Shown: in pieces, positions 24,201 through 35,300 of the stretch
How positions within the stretch are numbered: the stretch's first letter is position 1
Layout of the letters: every line of letters begins with the position of its first letter
Assembly: GCA_949752745.1 (NCBI GenBank)
Contig: OX457032.1
Coordinates: 10,667,543-10,731,542 of the forward strand
Length of the DNA: 64,000 bases
From: Protula sp. h YS-2021
Taxonomy: Eukaryota; Annelida; Polychaeta; Sabellida; Serpulidae
Direction: 5' to 3'
Made by a program: the position numbers and the translations under genes
Notes under the pieces: generated by a model
What the model saw: only the letters and a program-made list of their open reading frames with translations
The model's database searches: none
What the model was told of the DNA's origin: nothing

Positions 24201-27200
24201 AGCCGAAACGGTCCGAAGGACCTTCTCAAAAACGAAATGTCCGGAGTAAGAAGGGGAGTCCTTCTTGCAGGTTGTTACTTTCGTGGCTTGTTGCTGTTGC
24301 TGTTCCCGTTACGGCCCTTGGAAAAGTTGCCCTTCTGCTTGCCCTTGTTCTTGAACTTGGGTGATCCAGATCTACAACAGAAACCATTAGCCTGTAATGA
24401 TCGTTTCTGAAGCCACAAAAGGTCCCAATGAATATTAACCCGACAATTCATCTTGTGAAAAGTCCTTCAGATAATATTTAACAAAAGAGTTGGGTGAAGA
24501 CCAACAACCTGTTTTAAATATATCTGAAAGAGACACATTACGAACGACCCTGAGGGAATTTGCTACTTGCCTCACCTGATGGGCTTTTACGGTAATTTCC
24601 CCTGACGGGTTCGGGTCAATTTGTGCCTCGTCATAGGCTGCCAAAATGATGTTTTTAATATAATTCGAGATAGACTGTTTGGAAAGATCTTTGTTAAATT
24701 TTGGCATAAAAGAAATGATGAGCGCCTTTTGATTTTTTGTTCTGTAGGCCTCTGACATTTCTAAATACTGACGCAGAGCCTTGACGGGACACAAAGAGAT
24801 CAAGCCGTCGGCATCGGGGTCCTCTGGTAGAGATGGAAGAGTAATGTGATCGAACGTTCCCATCCCTTGGGTCATAATGTGGGTTTTTCCCATGAATCCC
24901 GCTCTAGGAATCAGAGTGGCCTTCTCCCAGGTGCCCTTATCTTTATTTACCTTTCTGTTCAGGGCATGAATTTCACTTCTTCTCTTGCCCGACGCTAAAG
25001 CAAATAAAAACGTGAATCTTAATGTTGCATTTTTTGCTGAAATCACTAAAAATGTCTGGTCGTTGGAGATACCGTAAGACTAAAGATAAATCCCACTGCG
25101 CTACATTGGATGGGCAGGGTGGGGAATTTACTTTAAAATGTCTTACTAGTTGTGAGAGGGATGCATCTTCGCCCGGGTCGTAGCCTGTGGATGCTTTGAG
25201 TCTTGACCCTATAGCGGCCCTATAGCCCTCGATGGAACCTACCTTTAATTTCTCATCTGTGAACAGGTGATCGAGGAAGTCTGCTACCACTGCTGGGCTA
25301 GCCTGAAACGGGTCCAGCTTAGAAATGCTACACCAGCTGACAAACTTATTCCACTGAGACCTGTAAACCTTGGCCGTAGAGCCCTTGTGACTGTTTACTA
25401 TTTTCTCCCTCACCTGTCTAGAGAAGCCCTTGTTCTTCAAGAAGGACTGGTCAGACACCAAAGGTGGAGGTGCAGTTAGTGAGGGGAGGGGCTTAAGTGT
25501 TTCCAGTGGTTTTGGGATAGCAACTCGTTGCGGTATGGGATCTGTATTGACCTCACTATCTTGCAATGGAGTAGGAGGGCGAACCATGGAGCTTCCGGAG
25601 CCCACGGGGCAACGAGCAATAGATATGGTGGTTTCAACTCGATTACTCTCTGCAGGACTTGCCCTAAGATTGCTTGTGGGGGAAAGGCATACAGTACTTC
25701 GTCCCGTGGCCACTGACAATTGAGGGCGTCCACTGCCCAGGCTGCTGGGTCCGGGCAAGGGGACACGTACCGGGGAAGCTGGGTGGTCATAGCGTTTGCA
25801 ATCAGATCCAGAGTCGGGGCACCCAATGGATACTGATGTGTCACCCACTGAAACGACCGGGGGGATAGGCACCATTAGGTATTGATGGCTTGACCCTGTC
25901 TGGAAGCTACGTCCGCTAAGACATTCAGTTTCCCGGCCAGGTGTTGACTGAAACGGTCACCTGTTCCTCCCGGGCCCTTGTGAGAATCTGAAATGCTAGT
26001 TTGGAGAGGGACCGTGATTTGGTACCTCCCTGCTTGTTGAGGTATGCTATGGCTGTGGAATTGTCTAACCGAAATAGGACTGCCTTGTTTCTGAGTTGGT
26101 TGGTCAGTTTGGTCAGGGCAATCCAGACTTCCCGGAGTTCCAGCCAATTGATGTGATAGGTCTGGAGCGAGGGTGGCCATTTGCCCTTCCATACCTGACC
26201 ATGCCAAAAAATTCCCCACCCCGAGCGGGAGGCATCGGTATGAATCTCTATCTGCAGGGTGGGGGCTGAAATGGCATTCCTTCGGACACATTATTTGCAC
26301 ATCGCACCGCCACTGTAGGGTTTGTAAGGTTACCTGTGAAACTTGCATCTTCGCTGTGGTCGAACGACCCTGATGCAGTGCCCATCTTACTTGGCTTTGG
26401 AATGGCCTGTAATGGAGACGGCCCAGGGGACTGTCTTCTCTGTTGCCACTAAGAGACCTAAAACGGATTCCATGGCCTGTAATCTCACCTTTATCTCGGG
26501 GGGGGGGGGTGGGAATTCTTTGGCTTTCGAAATTTTTTGGTAACGTTCTGGCGTAGGGAACGCCCTTGCTATAGCCAGGTCCCAAAATTCCCCTAGAAAC
26601 GTAATTGACTGTTTGGGGTTAGTTCGGATTTGGCCAAGTTTACTACTAGACCTACCTCTAGTGCCTTGCAAACTAACGTCATCGTTTGGTTCTGGGTTGC
26701 CTGTCTGTCTTGATGTGCCAGGAACCAATCGTCTAGATACTGAAAGACTAACATCCCCTTCAGGCGTTCCCATGTTTTCAACACTTTCATGACCTTGGAG
26801 AAAACGTACGGGGCCGTAGCTAGACCGAAGGGGAGTGCCAGAACCAAAACCGCCTTTTTCCTACTTGAAAGGCTAGGAACTTTCTTGCCGAGCGGTGCAG
26901 GGGGATATGGAGATAAGCATCGGAGAGATCCATGGAGGTGCCCCACATCCCTTCCCATAATGACCCTTTTATCACTTGGGCCGTGTCCATCTGAAAAGTG
27001 ACCACTCGAAGAAACCCGTTTATGGGGGAGAGGTCGATTACTAACCTCCATCCCCCGGATTTCTTGGGGACCAGAAAAACCCTGCTGAAAAAGTTCGTTT
27101 GATTTTCTGGCATTTCTTCGATCGCTTGTTTTTGTGTCAAGCTCAACATTTCCTGGAGAGCTAGATTCTTTTCCGACCCTTTGGGGTAAGAGGTGACCAG

Positions 27201-30200
27201 TTGCTTTGGCGCATGAGAGGTTAGGAGAATAGGGCACCTGAGCCCGTTCTGGTCTCGTTTGAAAGGTAGGGAGTAACCCCTTTTTAGCCAAAGCACTACC
27301 TTTCGAGACGCCCCCATTTCCATCCATTGCTGCCAAAACTTTCCTAGTCTCCCTCCTACGGGCAAGAAGGCGTTTAAGGAGAGTAAATTTTCAATTCTTC
27401 TAAGTTTGTTAAAGTATCGCCAGGAAAGCAGAGAATCTCGTGACGGTACTTTGATTGGTTGCTACCTGAACGACTGTGGAGACGGACCCTCTGTCTTGCT
27501 GCCGGAGTTGGGTTTCGGTTTCTTGACAGGGGGGCTGTTGTGGTTGCGCACTCGATTTGGCCTGTGCCGGCGAGGACCGCTGTGGTCGCTTCCTCTTCAG
27601 TGGGCGCTTGAAGGAGGAGCGAGACATCCTGGACATCAGGGCATAATCTTGAGAAAGCGATCGACTTTCCTGGTTCACCCTCTCTATCTCGGCGGGGGAA
27701 AATAGTTTCCGTCCCCCCAGCATAGGGGTGTGGCGCAGATCCCGTAAACCTTTGACACTAGACCAACATTGCTGGAGAAAGGCGTCTCGACGTAGGTAGA
27801 CCATCGACGTCATCAAAAAGGTGGAGAGTTTGACCACGTCTCGGGTAGCTAAGGCCAGGCATTCCATCAGTTTAGCAGACACAGGATCACTGAGGCGCAG
27901 TTCTTCCCAACGAGACTTCAGTGCCTTGAGTGTGTGATCTTGAAATGACATAATGTTCAGGATGTGACGAGAAGACGCCTCAATAGTCTTGGCATCTTTC
28001 TCCACTAATGGGACGTCCGAGTCACTACGCACTGTAGGCATCCAGACTGCGCTTCACGGGTTGTTCCAGAGCCTCCAGGGGAATTTGTTCATCCGCTGAC
28101 CGAAATGGGCCTGGTCGTACTAGGCAGTGCTTAGATAAATGGAATCGTGACAGTGTGCGCCCCTCGCCAGCATCCATCTTCTTGAATTCCTTCGTGCGGA
28201 CCGTAACAGCATGAGCAATGCTCTCGCTGGTGGCTAGTGCAATGAAGGAGTTCTGTTGCGGTGGAGCGACCTGAGACGTCATACGAATGGGCGGATTCTC
28301 TTTATCTAAATGTGGGGAGCCACAGGAGACCTCTTGAATGGAATCCCTGAACGGTACGTCTTCCGGTGCGATCGTGGAAGCGGAACTCGAGGAGGTTGCA
28401 TCTTCGACCGACGGGGTAAGGTCTGGTGGAGAGGGAGTTCGGATGGCGCGTCTGCCTGCTGCCGTTGGGTCCCTCCAAAGTCTTTGCCCCCGGCCTGGGG
28501 ATCGAACCTGATCCATTGCCGGTAATGGTAGATGAAAACGGGAATGCCGCGGCGCGCCCTCGGATTCACCTTCTACATCTTCAACCTCCGACTCCTGTTC
28601 ATCAGATGCTGCTTCTGGGGGTTGAGATTGTAATAGTTGTGACATTTGGGGTTCCCCTGATGGGGTACAAATTTCCTTCTCTCTGTTGCTTGGAACTGTG
28701 GCGAGAGGGGAAGTTTCCATTGGCCCGATTTCTTCGTCCTCATCCAGCAACGCAGAGACTTGGCCCGAAAAGGGCACGCCCACGGACTCCTCCTCACTGA
28801 TGGTGACCGTCTTGGGAATGTCCAAGTTAGAGTCCAGTAGGAGGTGAGGTACAGGCGAGCCCGACATCGCTGCCACTGACTGGTCCTCCGGAGGAGGGCA
28901 AGAAACCGTAGCTGACGGTTTAGACTTCTGTTTTTGACTAAGCAGATTATCCTGCTTCTGTACTTGATGTTGTAAATCGAACAGTTGCTTTTGCAGTTGC
29001 GACTGCATAGACAAGAACACCGAAAAATCACTCGGGAGACGCTGTAGCTGGGGAGGGGGGATAAGTCCTCTCGCGGGGGAATGCCCAACTGGCCTGCAAC
29101 CGCCGAAAGAACTGTTCCCGTATCCCTATGTGTCACAGTCACTTTTTCCACAGACGAAGACTTAAACGCCCCCTCCGGACTGCCAATGGGTTTCACTCTA
29201 GGAGATGATGCCCATACTTCACGTTCTTTCCCTTCCGGATATCCAATTCTGCTACAGTCTCAGAAAACGCGCGTCCTTTACTCTTGGATTTCTTATGTCT
29301 CTTAGATGAAGTAGTGGCATCCGATTCTGCACCAGTGTCAACGTGCACGGGAGTGGAGACCTGGCGCAGAATAACGGATCTAGCCTTTTTCATGGTATCC
29401 TGAATGAATTCACGAGTAACAAACGAGGCTGAAGAGAGGAATTTGCGCTTATCCCTCCTGCGTTCGTTCTTGACCCTATTCCGTAACAGGGCTTTCCAAT
29501 CCTCTGGGGTGAGATGTAGACACTCTTGCTCGCACAGAGGTATTCCGCTGTTCCGTCTGCAGCGATCGCAGATGGAGTGAGGGTTACACGAAGTTGGAGG
29601 ATGAATACACTGAGGCAGCAACGGTGGAGAGTGTAGACTGGCCTATGTCATATCTGAAACGCAAGCAGAGGAAAAACAACCGTAAGAATATGTAGTATAA
29701 AGGTACCTCAAGTACTACATTTCTTAGTGCTTTGCTTCAACTGCAAGCTTTACCCCTCCAGGCTGTGTTTACAATCGCCTAAACACCGCAATGACTCGAT
29801 GGGCTAGATTACGACGAAAAGAGATGCTTCCTGGAACGGTAGCGTTCCAGGACCGTCACGGACTTGACCGTAATGGAGCTTCCCGTTTCGGGTATGGATC
29901 TCTCTTGCCTCAGATTGTACCCTTAGACCATCGGATCGTAACGTCAAGAAAATTCCGTTGGACCAGAATGGTCTTCTGGCACCTCTGACCGTATTACCAC
30001 AAAGAGAAAACGGTTCTGGCAATAAAAAAGACCCTCAGACGTCACAGAAAACGTCTCTTTTCGTCGGAAAACGCTGTCAGACTTGCAGAACCAGCTATAC
30101 AAAGACTGAGAAGCGACCCACGGAGTAAAGCTTAAGCAAAACTGGCCATTTCCGCGATGACACAGCTGGCTGGTAAAGCTTGGAGTCCAAACAGGCGCAA

Positions 30201-32059
30201 CAGCCAGAAAAGATCCTACTCCTAGACGAAATGAGGTGGAACTGGTAAGTTCCTCGATCTGAAAGAAAGTGGAGAAAGAGGTGCACTTCCCGGGACCAAG
30301 AAAAAGTTTCTCCGCGATCATGCAAACTCAACATAACTAGACCGAAGAACAAAGTGTCGAATTATCTCACTTCGGCTCCATAAATTTATCCCAACGCACA
30401 ATAATAGATAAAGTAATCCATTAAGTAGTGAATTAAGTAAAAAATGAAGCAATTCGCACCTTAATCCAGTTCCGTTGCTGCAAAAAAAACCGGCAGCACA
30501 CAGAATGACGTGTTGTACAGACGCCACGCAAAAATTAAATGTCGTTTCTACGAGACTAGCAGATGACGTCTCGGGCATTCTGATCAGTCGAAGGATGGAT
30601 GGAAGGGTTAAGTGATCTTGAACGGTACCTCAAAAAGTTCTTCTTTATATTGCGTGGTAAATATTACTGGAAGGAAACCCATTAAAAGTGGAGATAAGCG
30701 AATTCAAAGCTTTTGCGAAGTAAAAACTCACTATTATTATTATGTAAGATTTGTACATGGGTAAAGTTATTCTTTTATACCAGAGGCTTGACCTTTTTCT
30801 AATAGACTTATCGTCGTCGCAGCAAACGAAACGTTATTTTTAATAACTTTTCATGGCTGCACAATGTTCTAAGCACGCATATGGAAGAATGTTCTTTCTC
30901 TTTTAAAATATAAAAACAAGGGTTACCACATCAAAAGGCACATAAGCGCCGTCCAGTATCGTCGTATCAGCGCTAAGCTCCACCCAGAAGGCGGGCTTAG
31001 TGTTGCTATCATCTCGCTGGTTGGGTGTCAGTAGATCACGTGACTTCTCAATTAGGGTTGTCACATTGACACCATCTTGGATTGTTTGTTCATATAAAAG
31101 CTTGATGTTTTCCTTTAGCTCAGCGATTTGCTATAAATTATTAAAAAGCATAATGTTACTTAAAATGCAACTTCACAAAATAGAAAAGGCTCAACAACAA
31201 CGACAACTTAATTTGAAAAGCAAAATATTACACATTGCTTTTCCTTAACAGACAGGACAATGGGTTTTTTTCATACTCCGAGACCTTCCTAAGAAACGTT
31301 TTTGCCAGCTTTCTAGAAGAAACAAAGCTTTGCTACGCACAGTGAAACGGCATTCCCTCTCACCAAGAATAGTGCCTAGCTGAAGCTGGTAACTTAATAT
31401 GAACATCCAGTGTACTTAAAATGGCCAGGTAAGCTTTTGCAGTCACACGTTGTTCTGACAAAACAAACACAAGCATTTTACTATGATCAGCGTATTTGGC
31501 CTATGTAAATAAAGCACACATCATTTGTGTAATACACAGTGTGGCTGCGAGAAGCTTGTGTAAATGCTACTGCGGCCCTTTCGCGTTGAATTTCTTGATA
31601 AAAATTACTTAATAATAATGATAATAATAATAATAGTAATAAAAAAATAAAAACCAGGTGCACAACTTCGAATCAACTACTACATTTGTGTGAAATCTGA
31701 GAGTCTTCGGGCCAGCATGGTCAGAGGAGTAGTAAAGACAAAATTACGAACCAGTACAGAGAAAACAGGTCAGGAACATTGTCTCCGTACAACTTCAGTG
31801 TACTCTTTGCAAGTATTCGACTTACCAAGTGCCAATCACGAATCGTGACAAGAACGTGCCAAGTTCATGCCAGGTGATAGCTGGTGCCGTCGATGAGCCG
31901 AGATACCAAATAATGGTGAGACCTTGTCGATCTCATGTGAATCACTCGTTGTCTTATTGAGAGCGAAAGCTTCCCAAAGCTTACCTTTTCTATTGCAGAG
32001 CTTGAGCCAAATTGGATAAAAGTAATAAAACAACAACTACAGAATAACAACGCATTCAT
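21133..32059 (-). CDS. Secreted coiled-coil + C1q-domain protein, four exons
   Basis: Minus-strand model: exon 1 31985-32059, exon 2 30927-31130, exon 3 21497-21560, exon 4 21133-21293; 504 nt, 167 residues plus TGA. All junctions are GT/AG and phases agree (0, 0, 1). Residues 1-~20 (MNALLFCSCCFITFIQFGSS) are a signal peptide. Residues ~25-60 form a charged helix starting QIAELKENIKLLYEQ, suiting a coiled-coil trimer stalk. The C1q (TNF-like) domain starts near PAFWVELSADTTILDG, continues through YFECPEPGVYVFSISF and closes with the last strand VDISGILFHAF. Known for the family: secreted trimeric recognition proteins, strongly expanded in molluscs, often innate-immune. The domain is shorter than the usual ~130 residues, and the segment between the GVYVFS strand and the last strand is compressed. 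A DIRS element fills most of the ~9.4-kb intron 2. Confidence 0.78.
21497..21560 (-). CDS. C1q gene exon 3
   Basis: 64 bases between an acceptor CTGTTGTAG and a donor GTGGGT. It encodes VIIDQAENYVPTFSYFECPE and ends in phase 1. This matches the F-D-x-V-I-x-N..Y....F.CP.PG core of C1q domains. Confidence 0.72.
21720..22330. repeat. GACGTTGGATAGACGTC-type dispersed repeat
   Basis: Many degenerate copies, in both orientations, of GACGTTGGATAGACGTC and AACGTTG (for example CTTCGACGTTGGATAGACGTC near 21800 and ACGTCTATCCAACGTTGAT near 22155). Related stretches occur at 38985-39220 and 45780-46110. The family is dispersed and its class is unknown. Confidence 0.6.
22331..22822. other. C1q intron 2 sequence outside the DIRS insert
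   Basis: No gene or clear repeat recognised. A TTTGAATCCC string near 22561 faintly recalls a pol III B box, but no A box accompanies it. Confidence 0.4.
22824..23037. repeat. DIRS A terminal inverted repeat, left
   Basis: From AACTAACGTTTTATTTCG through CCTTCCAGTAATATTTACCA to TCTCGTAGAAACGACAT. From about 22885 inward it is the reverse complement of 30538-30685; the outermost ~60 bases differ between the ends. Confidence 0.88.
23112..23224. repeat. DIRS A internal complementary region
   Basis: AAAAGTGGAGAACGCGAATT ... ACGTTAGTTTT is the reverse complement of the left terminus (22823-22891). It continues into ACTTCGCAAAAGCTTAGAAT..CCACTTTTAATGGG, complementary to the right terminus (30678-30725). 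One segment therefore spans a joined copy of both ends, as expected for DIRS replication. Confidence 0.88.
24290..24375 (-). pseudogene. Basic G/N/K-rich tail block downstream of recombinase A
   Basis: Behind an acceptor-like TTCTGTTGTAG the minus strand reads PKFKNKGKQKGNFSKGRNGN and on. Element B has a comparable basic block (KGKGYKGGNG) behind TTTATGTTGCAG in the same place, so it may be a conserved 3' exon or continuation of the recombinase frame. No convincing donor was found. Confidence 0.4.
24435..25480 (-). pseudogene. DIRS A tyrosine recombinase, frameshifted
   Basis: The N-terminal SAM-like part (FLKNKGFSRQVREKIV, YRSQWNKFVSWC, GSIEGYRAAIGSRLKA) is in one frame down to about 25010. 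The catalytic part (24435-25046) is in another. Catalytic signatures are visible: FALASGKRRSEIHAL with the first Arg, HQVRQVANSLR (H-x-x-R), and GCWSSPNSFVKYYLKDF with the nucleophile Tyr. One frameshift at a T run near 25010-25030 separates the halves. In life it would integrate the circular DNA copy. The C-terminal frame ends at 24435, but homology with element B (PFVASETII) continues past the stop, so that stop may also be a lesion. Confidence 0.85.
25476..27365 (-). pseudogene. DIRS A reverse transcriptase-RNase H, frameshifted
   Basis: The RT starts PVGGRLGKFWQQWMEMG and shows VFLVPKKSGGWRLVIDL, MDLSDAYLHIPL (motif A Asp), LPFGLATAPYVFSKVM and QYLDDW (YxDD catalytic box near 26735). RNase H-region pieces follow: FLGEFWDLAIARAFPTP, LLVATEKTVPW, the closing GKLNVLADVASRQ, and the block RYVSPCPDPAAW..DAL that follows RNase H in DIRS elements. 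At least four frame changes are needed to read through, so it is dead. It abuts the recombinase frame at its 3' end, as in element B. Confidence 0.85.
27409..29621 (-). pseudogene. DIRS A gag-like ORF, frameshifted
   Basis: N-terminal C/H-rich module CNPHSICDRCRRNSG..CLHLTPEDWKALLRNR (about 29580-29480), then a low-complexity Ser/Glu/Pro region with a Gln-rich coiled coil (QSQLQKQLFDLQHQVQKQ). The C-terminal helical part (28041-27409) matches element B (MSFQDHTLKALKSR, STFLMTSMVYLRRDAFLQQC). It lies in four frame pieces. Presumed role: nucleocapsid protein. Assigned by position and resemblance to element B rather than by a named domain. Confidence 0.7.
29640..30537 (-). other. DIRS A 5' untranslated region
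   Basis: Lies between the gag start and the right inverted repeat. No protein-like frame; small frames here look accidental. Confidence 0.55.
30538..30725. repeat. DIRS A terminal inverted repeat, right
   Basis: Reverse complement of the left terminal region; ends AAGCTTTTGCGAAGTAAAA. Its outermost 45 bases match the second half of the internal complementary region. Confidence 0.88.
30927..31130 (-). CDS. C1q gene exon 2
   Basis: 204 bases, phase 0 at both ends, between acceptor TTATAG and donor GTAACC. It encodes the coiled-coil stalk and the first C1q strands (PAFWVELSADTTILDGAYVP). Confidence 0.75.
31300..31620. repeat. Inverted repeat arm, left (mate 34955-35300)
   Basis: For example CACACATCATTTGTGTAATA, TTGTGTAAATGCT, GCGGCCCTTTCG and TTGAATTTCTTGATAAAAA. 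All recur as reverse complements at 34960-35130 at roughly 85% identity by eye. It lies in C1q intron 1. Confidence 0.8.
31985..32059 (-). CDS. C1q gene exon 1 (signal peptide)
   Basis: ATG at 32059; 25 codons to GAAAAG|GTAAGC. It encodes a hydrophobic signal peptide with several Cys. A start further upstream was not sought beyond this ATG, and the upstream sequence is AT-rich without a clear TATA box. Confidence 0.7.
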
Positions 32060-32845
32060 TTTTAACTCACTTTTAATCTTTCGTATTTTTTAAATAACTA
32101 TACAATGATCAGAAACAGCAGATGCATGATGCAGTCATTTAATTGCTTCAACGGGCGCGATAAGATAACAGCATTGGGAAAGTAGCACGTTTATCACATT
32201 CCCGGTGTGGTATCTGTACACCCAGCGTGTAATTGAATTATTTGAGCGCAATATTTTTTAAATGTTACGTAAACACCAAAATACTTAGCAAATAAACGAC
32301 TCAATTAATGCAATTAAAATGTAAAAATACAAAATATAAGAGATCACTGTTAAAACATACAATCTTACTTTTTAACTAAAACACTCCGACATGGGATTTG
32401 ACTCACAAAGACAAGAGAGTTTTTAGGATCAGCTCACCTGACTCCGTGGTTTTATCACTGTACACAAGACCACATCGAATTAAAACCAACCCGGAAAATT
32501 CTCATGAGTTCACTTTCATTCACTCCCATTACAGAACCATGGAAATAAGACCACTCGGGAATGAAGACCAGTTTTCATCAGTTCTCTTCTCATCTACCAT
32601 TACAAAACCCTGAAAATAAGACCACTAAGACCAGTTTTCATCAGTTCACTTCTCATCTATTCTCACTACAGAACCGCAAAAATAAGATCATTCAGAATGA
32701 AAACCATTTGAGCACTTAAAAGGTTGTCTTATTTCCAGTGGTTAAGTGGTAGATGTTCTGTCGCTCTGTGGCAAAGCAGCCGGAACCGTAGTCCTTACAG
32801 TGAACGATATATGATCAGTACTTTTCGGTCTTCAGGGAAAATCTT
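32060..32845. other. Upstream region of the C1q gene
   Basis: AT-rich. Two near-identical ~75-base stretches (ATAAGACCACT..CCAGTTTTCATCAGTTC, about 32545 and 32610) form a small tandem duplication. No gene recognised. Confidence 0.5.
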
Positions 32846-34345
32846 ATTTTTACTTCGCAAAAGCTAACGTTCGCGTATCTCCACCCTTAGAAGGATATCA
32901 CTCATTTGCGGTAATCGACGCATAAATTGTGAATTGAACTTTTGTACACGGGTAGGCGTACAGTGTAAGTAAACATTGTCAAAAATTGCCTTATCAGTCA
33001 AAACAAGAAACACTCGAGTATTTAAGACTGAGTGACAAAAACTATCTACATTTTTTTTATACTCTGAACTATGAAAATGTATTTTTTGAGAAAGAATCTT
33101 TGAAGATTTTTCACAAAGTTTCCAGGATTAAAGGTGATTACTTGGTTTTTGGATAGCTTTATACTTGTTTGTAACGAGTTTCATGTTACGTCGGAAGTTT
33201 AACAGTGTTTTTAATGCCAAGTAAATAGCACCAGGAATCATATTGTTGACCATGAGTAAACAAATTCGGTCTTTGTTACCGTCCCATGTTTCTGGTATTT
33301 TCTCCACAAGACATCTTTACCTGGAGATACTAGCAGCTATGTCAATCTGATCATCTGTTGGATCGCTGGTGTGAGATTGGGTGTTGGAAAGGCGTGGAGA
33401 CAGACGGTGGCGCTGACATGTTCTCTCGTTGTCTCCACGTAACCCCGGCGCCATCGACTTACAAGGACTACTGTGATCGAATTAGCAGAGCGTCGATCTG
33501 GCTTATATTTTCTAGCTAGATTCACTAGCTTACTGCTTCTGTCCGTCGGTGTGGGCTTGTCGGAGAACGAAGTGGCTCTACCCACTTCGGTAGAAATGTT
33601 AGCAAGAATGACTATACCCTTGTGGTTCCACCCGCGTGGCTCTACTCACGTGGCGCTACCCAAAAGGGTTATCCATCTTCTTGGACTCTCTCCAGAGGTT
33701 GTGCTTCCTGGCTAGGTCTGGATAGGGCAGGCAGAGTACAGTAGGGGCAAACAAGAAGGGTTTATTGCACGGTTACTTACCACAGATTACCACAGATTTC
33801 TGCAGGCATGGCAGAAACATAAGGCTCAATGCACAGGGCAGCATGTAGCCATCAACCATTCGCTGGCAACCCCATTTCCTCTGCGACAAGTGGTTTGTGG
33901 ATGGATTAATTCTATATGAGGAACAGAGCACATTTATTGAATATGTGCACCTCCACCATACGGAGCGGAAGGCGATAGAGGCAATCCGTATAAAGAATCA
34001 GAGGCACAAAAAGCTGCGTGAGGAATTCGGAGAGGGATCTTTCTAAGTTTAAGGATACCCATCTAGCGGAATCTTCAGAAGATACTCAACAGCCTGGGAC
34101 CCCCCACTGGGCAAAAGCCACAAAAAACACGGAAAACACGCCTGGCTCTCGTCACAGCCGTCCTGTCGCCCCTTCACAAGCAGTGCTGCAGCTAAGAGCG
34201 AAACTGTAACGGTAAAGAGAGTAAGACGGAGTACCTCACCTGTTATGATTATCCAGGAGGGAAAACTTGGCATCCCTCTGTCGCGAAATGTGGAACAAGT
34301 GTCTACCCCAGTAACAAACATCGCAAAGTCGAGCCGGGGAATTAT
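32846..34345 (+). mobile_element. DIRS fragment D (5' end only)
   Basis: Opens with TTTTACTTCGCAAAAGCTAA and TCGCGTATCTCCACC, the terminal repeat type of elements A and C, then ATCGACGCATAAATTGTGAA as in C. 33360-33560 matches C at 58320-58520 (GGAGACAGACGGTGGCGCTG, TTTCTAGCTAGATTCAC). 33775-34330 carries decayed gag start sequence (CATGGCAGAAACATAAGGCT, ATCCCTCTGTCGCG) matching C at 58780-59300. No RT or 3' end is present, so it is a truncated copy. Confidence 0.75.
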
Positions 34346-34954
34346 ACGGAAACATCGTGCTCATTCGTACGAATTTAATAAACTGATTCCATGACATTTA
34401 GGACAGAGACATGGTGCCAGACGGTGCTGAAACATTCTTTTTTAATATTTTGTATTTGCCCCAGTCACTGAGCAGGACAATCAGTTTTGAAAACTTTACA
34501 TTATACATCACTGTTGTTTAACCCACTGAAAAGAGTAATAGAATCCCCTTTATTTAGCGAACTCTAAAAAATCAACCACTGTCGTAAAATACGGAAGATC
34601 ACCCATAATGCCCCTATTTCTCGCATCGTTTGCAGAAATCCCTTCAAGCTCATAATGCGTCAGCAACATACGTACCGGAGTAGCCAACGCCCAGCAATCG
34701 CTTTTACTAGACAACACGTATGACCTTCACAAATTGTTCATTGTTAAGACTTGGCAAGTTCAAGACTTGCAAAGTGTATATTAAAATATAAGGGGCCAAT
34801 TTTTCTCACCTTTCTTTCTCTTTACTGGTCCGTCATTTTCATTCTGCTGCTTTTCTAACCAATAATGGTCCTGGGACTTCCAACTGTTCCACGTATGTAG
34901 TACGTGATATGAAATCATAGACCTTTGTTTGCATTGTCATAATCAAAATGCGAA
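34346..34954. other. Non-coding spacer
   Basis: Nothing recognised beyond a short palindrome ATTCGTACGAAT near 34365. Confidence 0.5.
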
Positions 34955-35300
34955 ACAAAACAAGTATTTTTTTATCAAGAAATTCAATTCGAAAGGGCCG
35001 CAGCAGCATTTACACAAGCTTGTGGCATATGCAAACAGCCACACTGTGCATTACACAAATGATGTGTACTTTATTTGCGAGAATCGCCAAAATACGCTGA
35101 ATATAGTGAAATGCTTGTGTTGGTTTTATAAGAATGACACCTACATTGAAATGATCTTACCTGGTCATTTTAAGCAAACTGAATATTAATGTGAATTATA
35201 AACTTCAGTTACGAACTGTTCATTTTTTTAAATATTTCAAACTGGCAAAAACAATTTTTAGAAAGTTTTCGGAATATAAACACAAATTTTCTTGTCTGCA
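34955..35300. repeat. Inverted repeat arm, right (mate 31300-31620)
   Basis: Contains TTTATCAAGAAATTCAATTC, GAAAGGGCCGCAGCAGCATT, ACACAAATGATGTGTACTTT and ACCTGGTCATTTTAAGC as reverse complements of the left arm. The frame at 34929-35189 is translated repeat, not a gene. Confidence 0.8.

Larger units (their letters stand above)
22824..30725 (-). mobile_element. DIRS-type tyrosine-recombinase retrotransposon A (decayed)
   Basis: About 7.9 kb on the minus strand. It has inverted terminal repeats (22824-23037 and 30538-30725), an internal complementary region at 23112-23224 that matches both outer ends, and remains of gag, RT-RNase H and tyrosine recombinase in that order. These are hallmarks of DIRS-like elements, which lack an integrase and insert with a tyrosine recombinase through a circular intermediate. 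All coding regions are frameshifted. It sits inside C1q intron 2 in the same transcriptional orientation as the gene. Confidence 0.9.

Noticed and set aside
34929..35189. 86-residue frame as a gene
   Set aside because: Lies in an inverted-repeat arm shared with 31300-31620 and has no domain.
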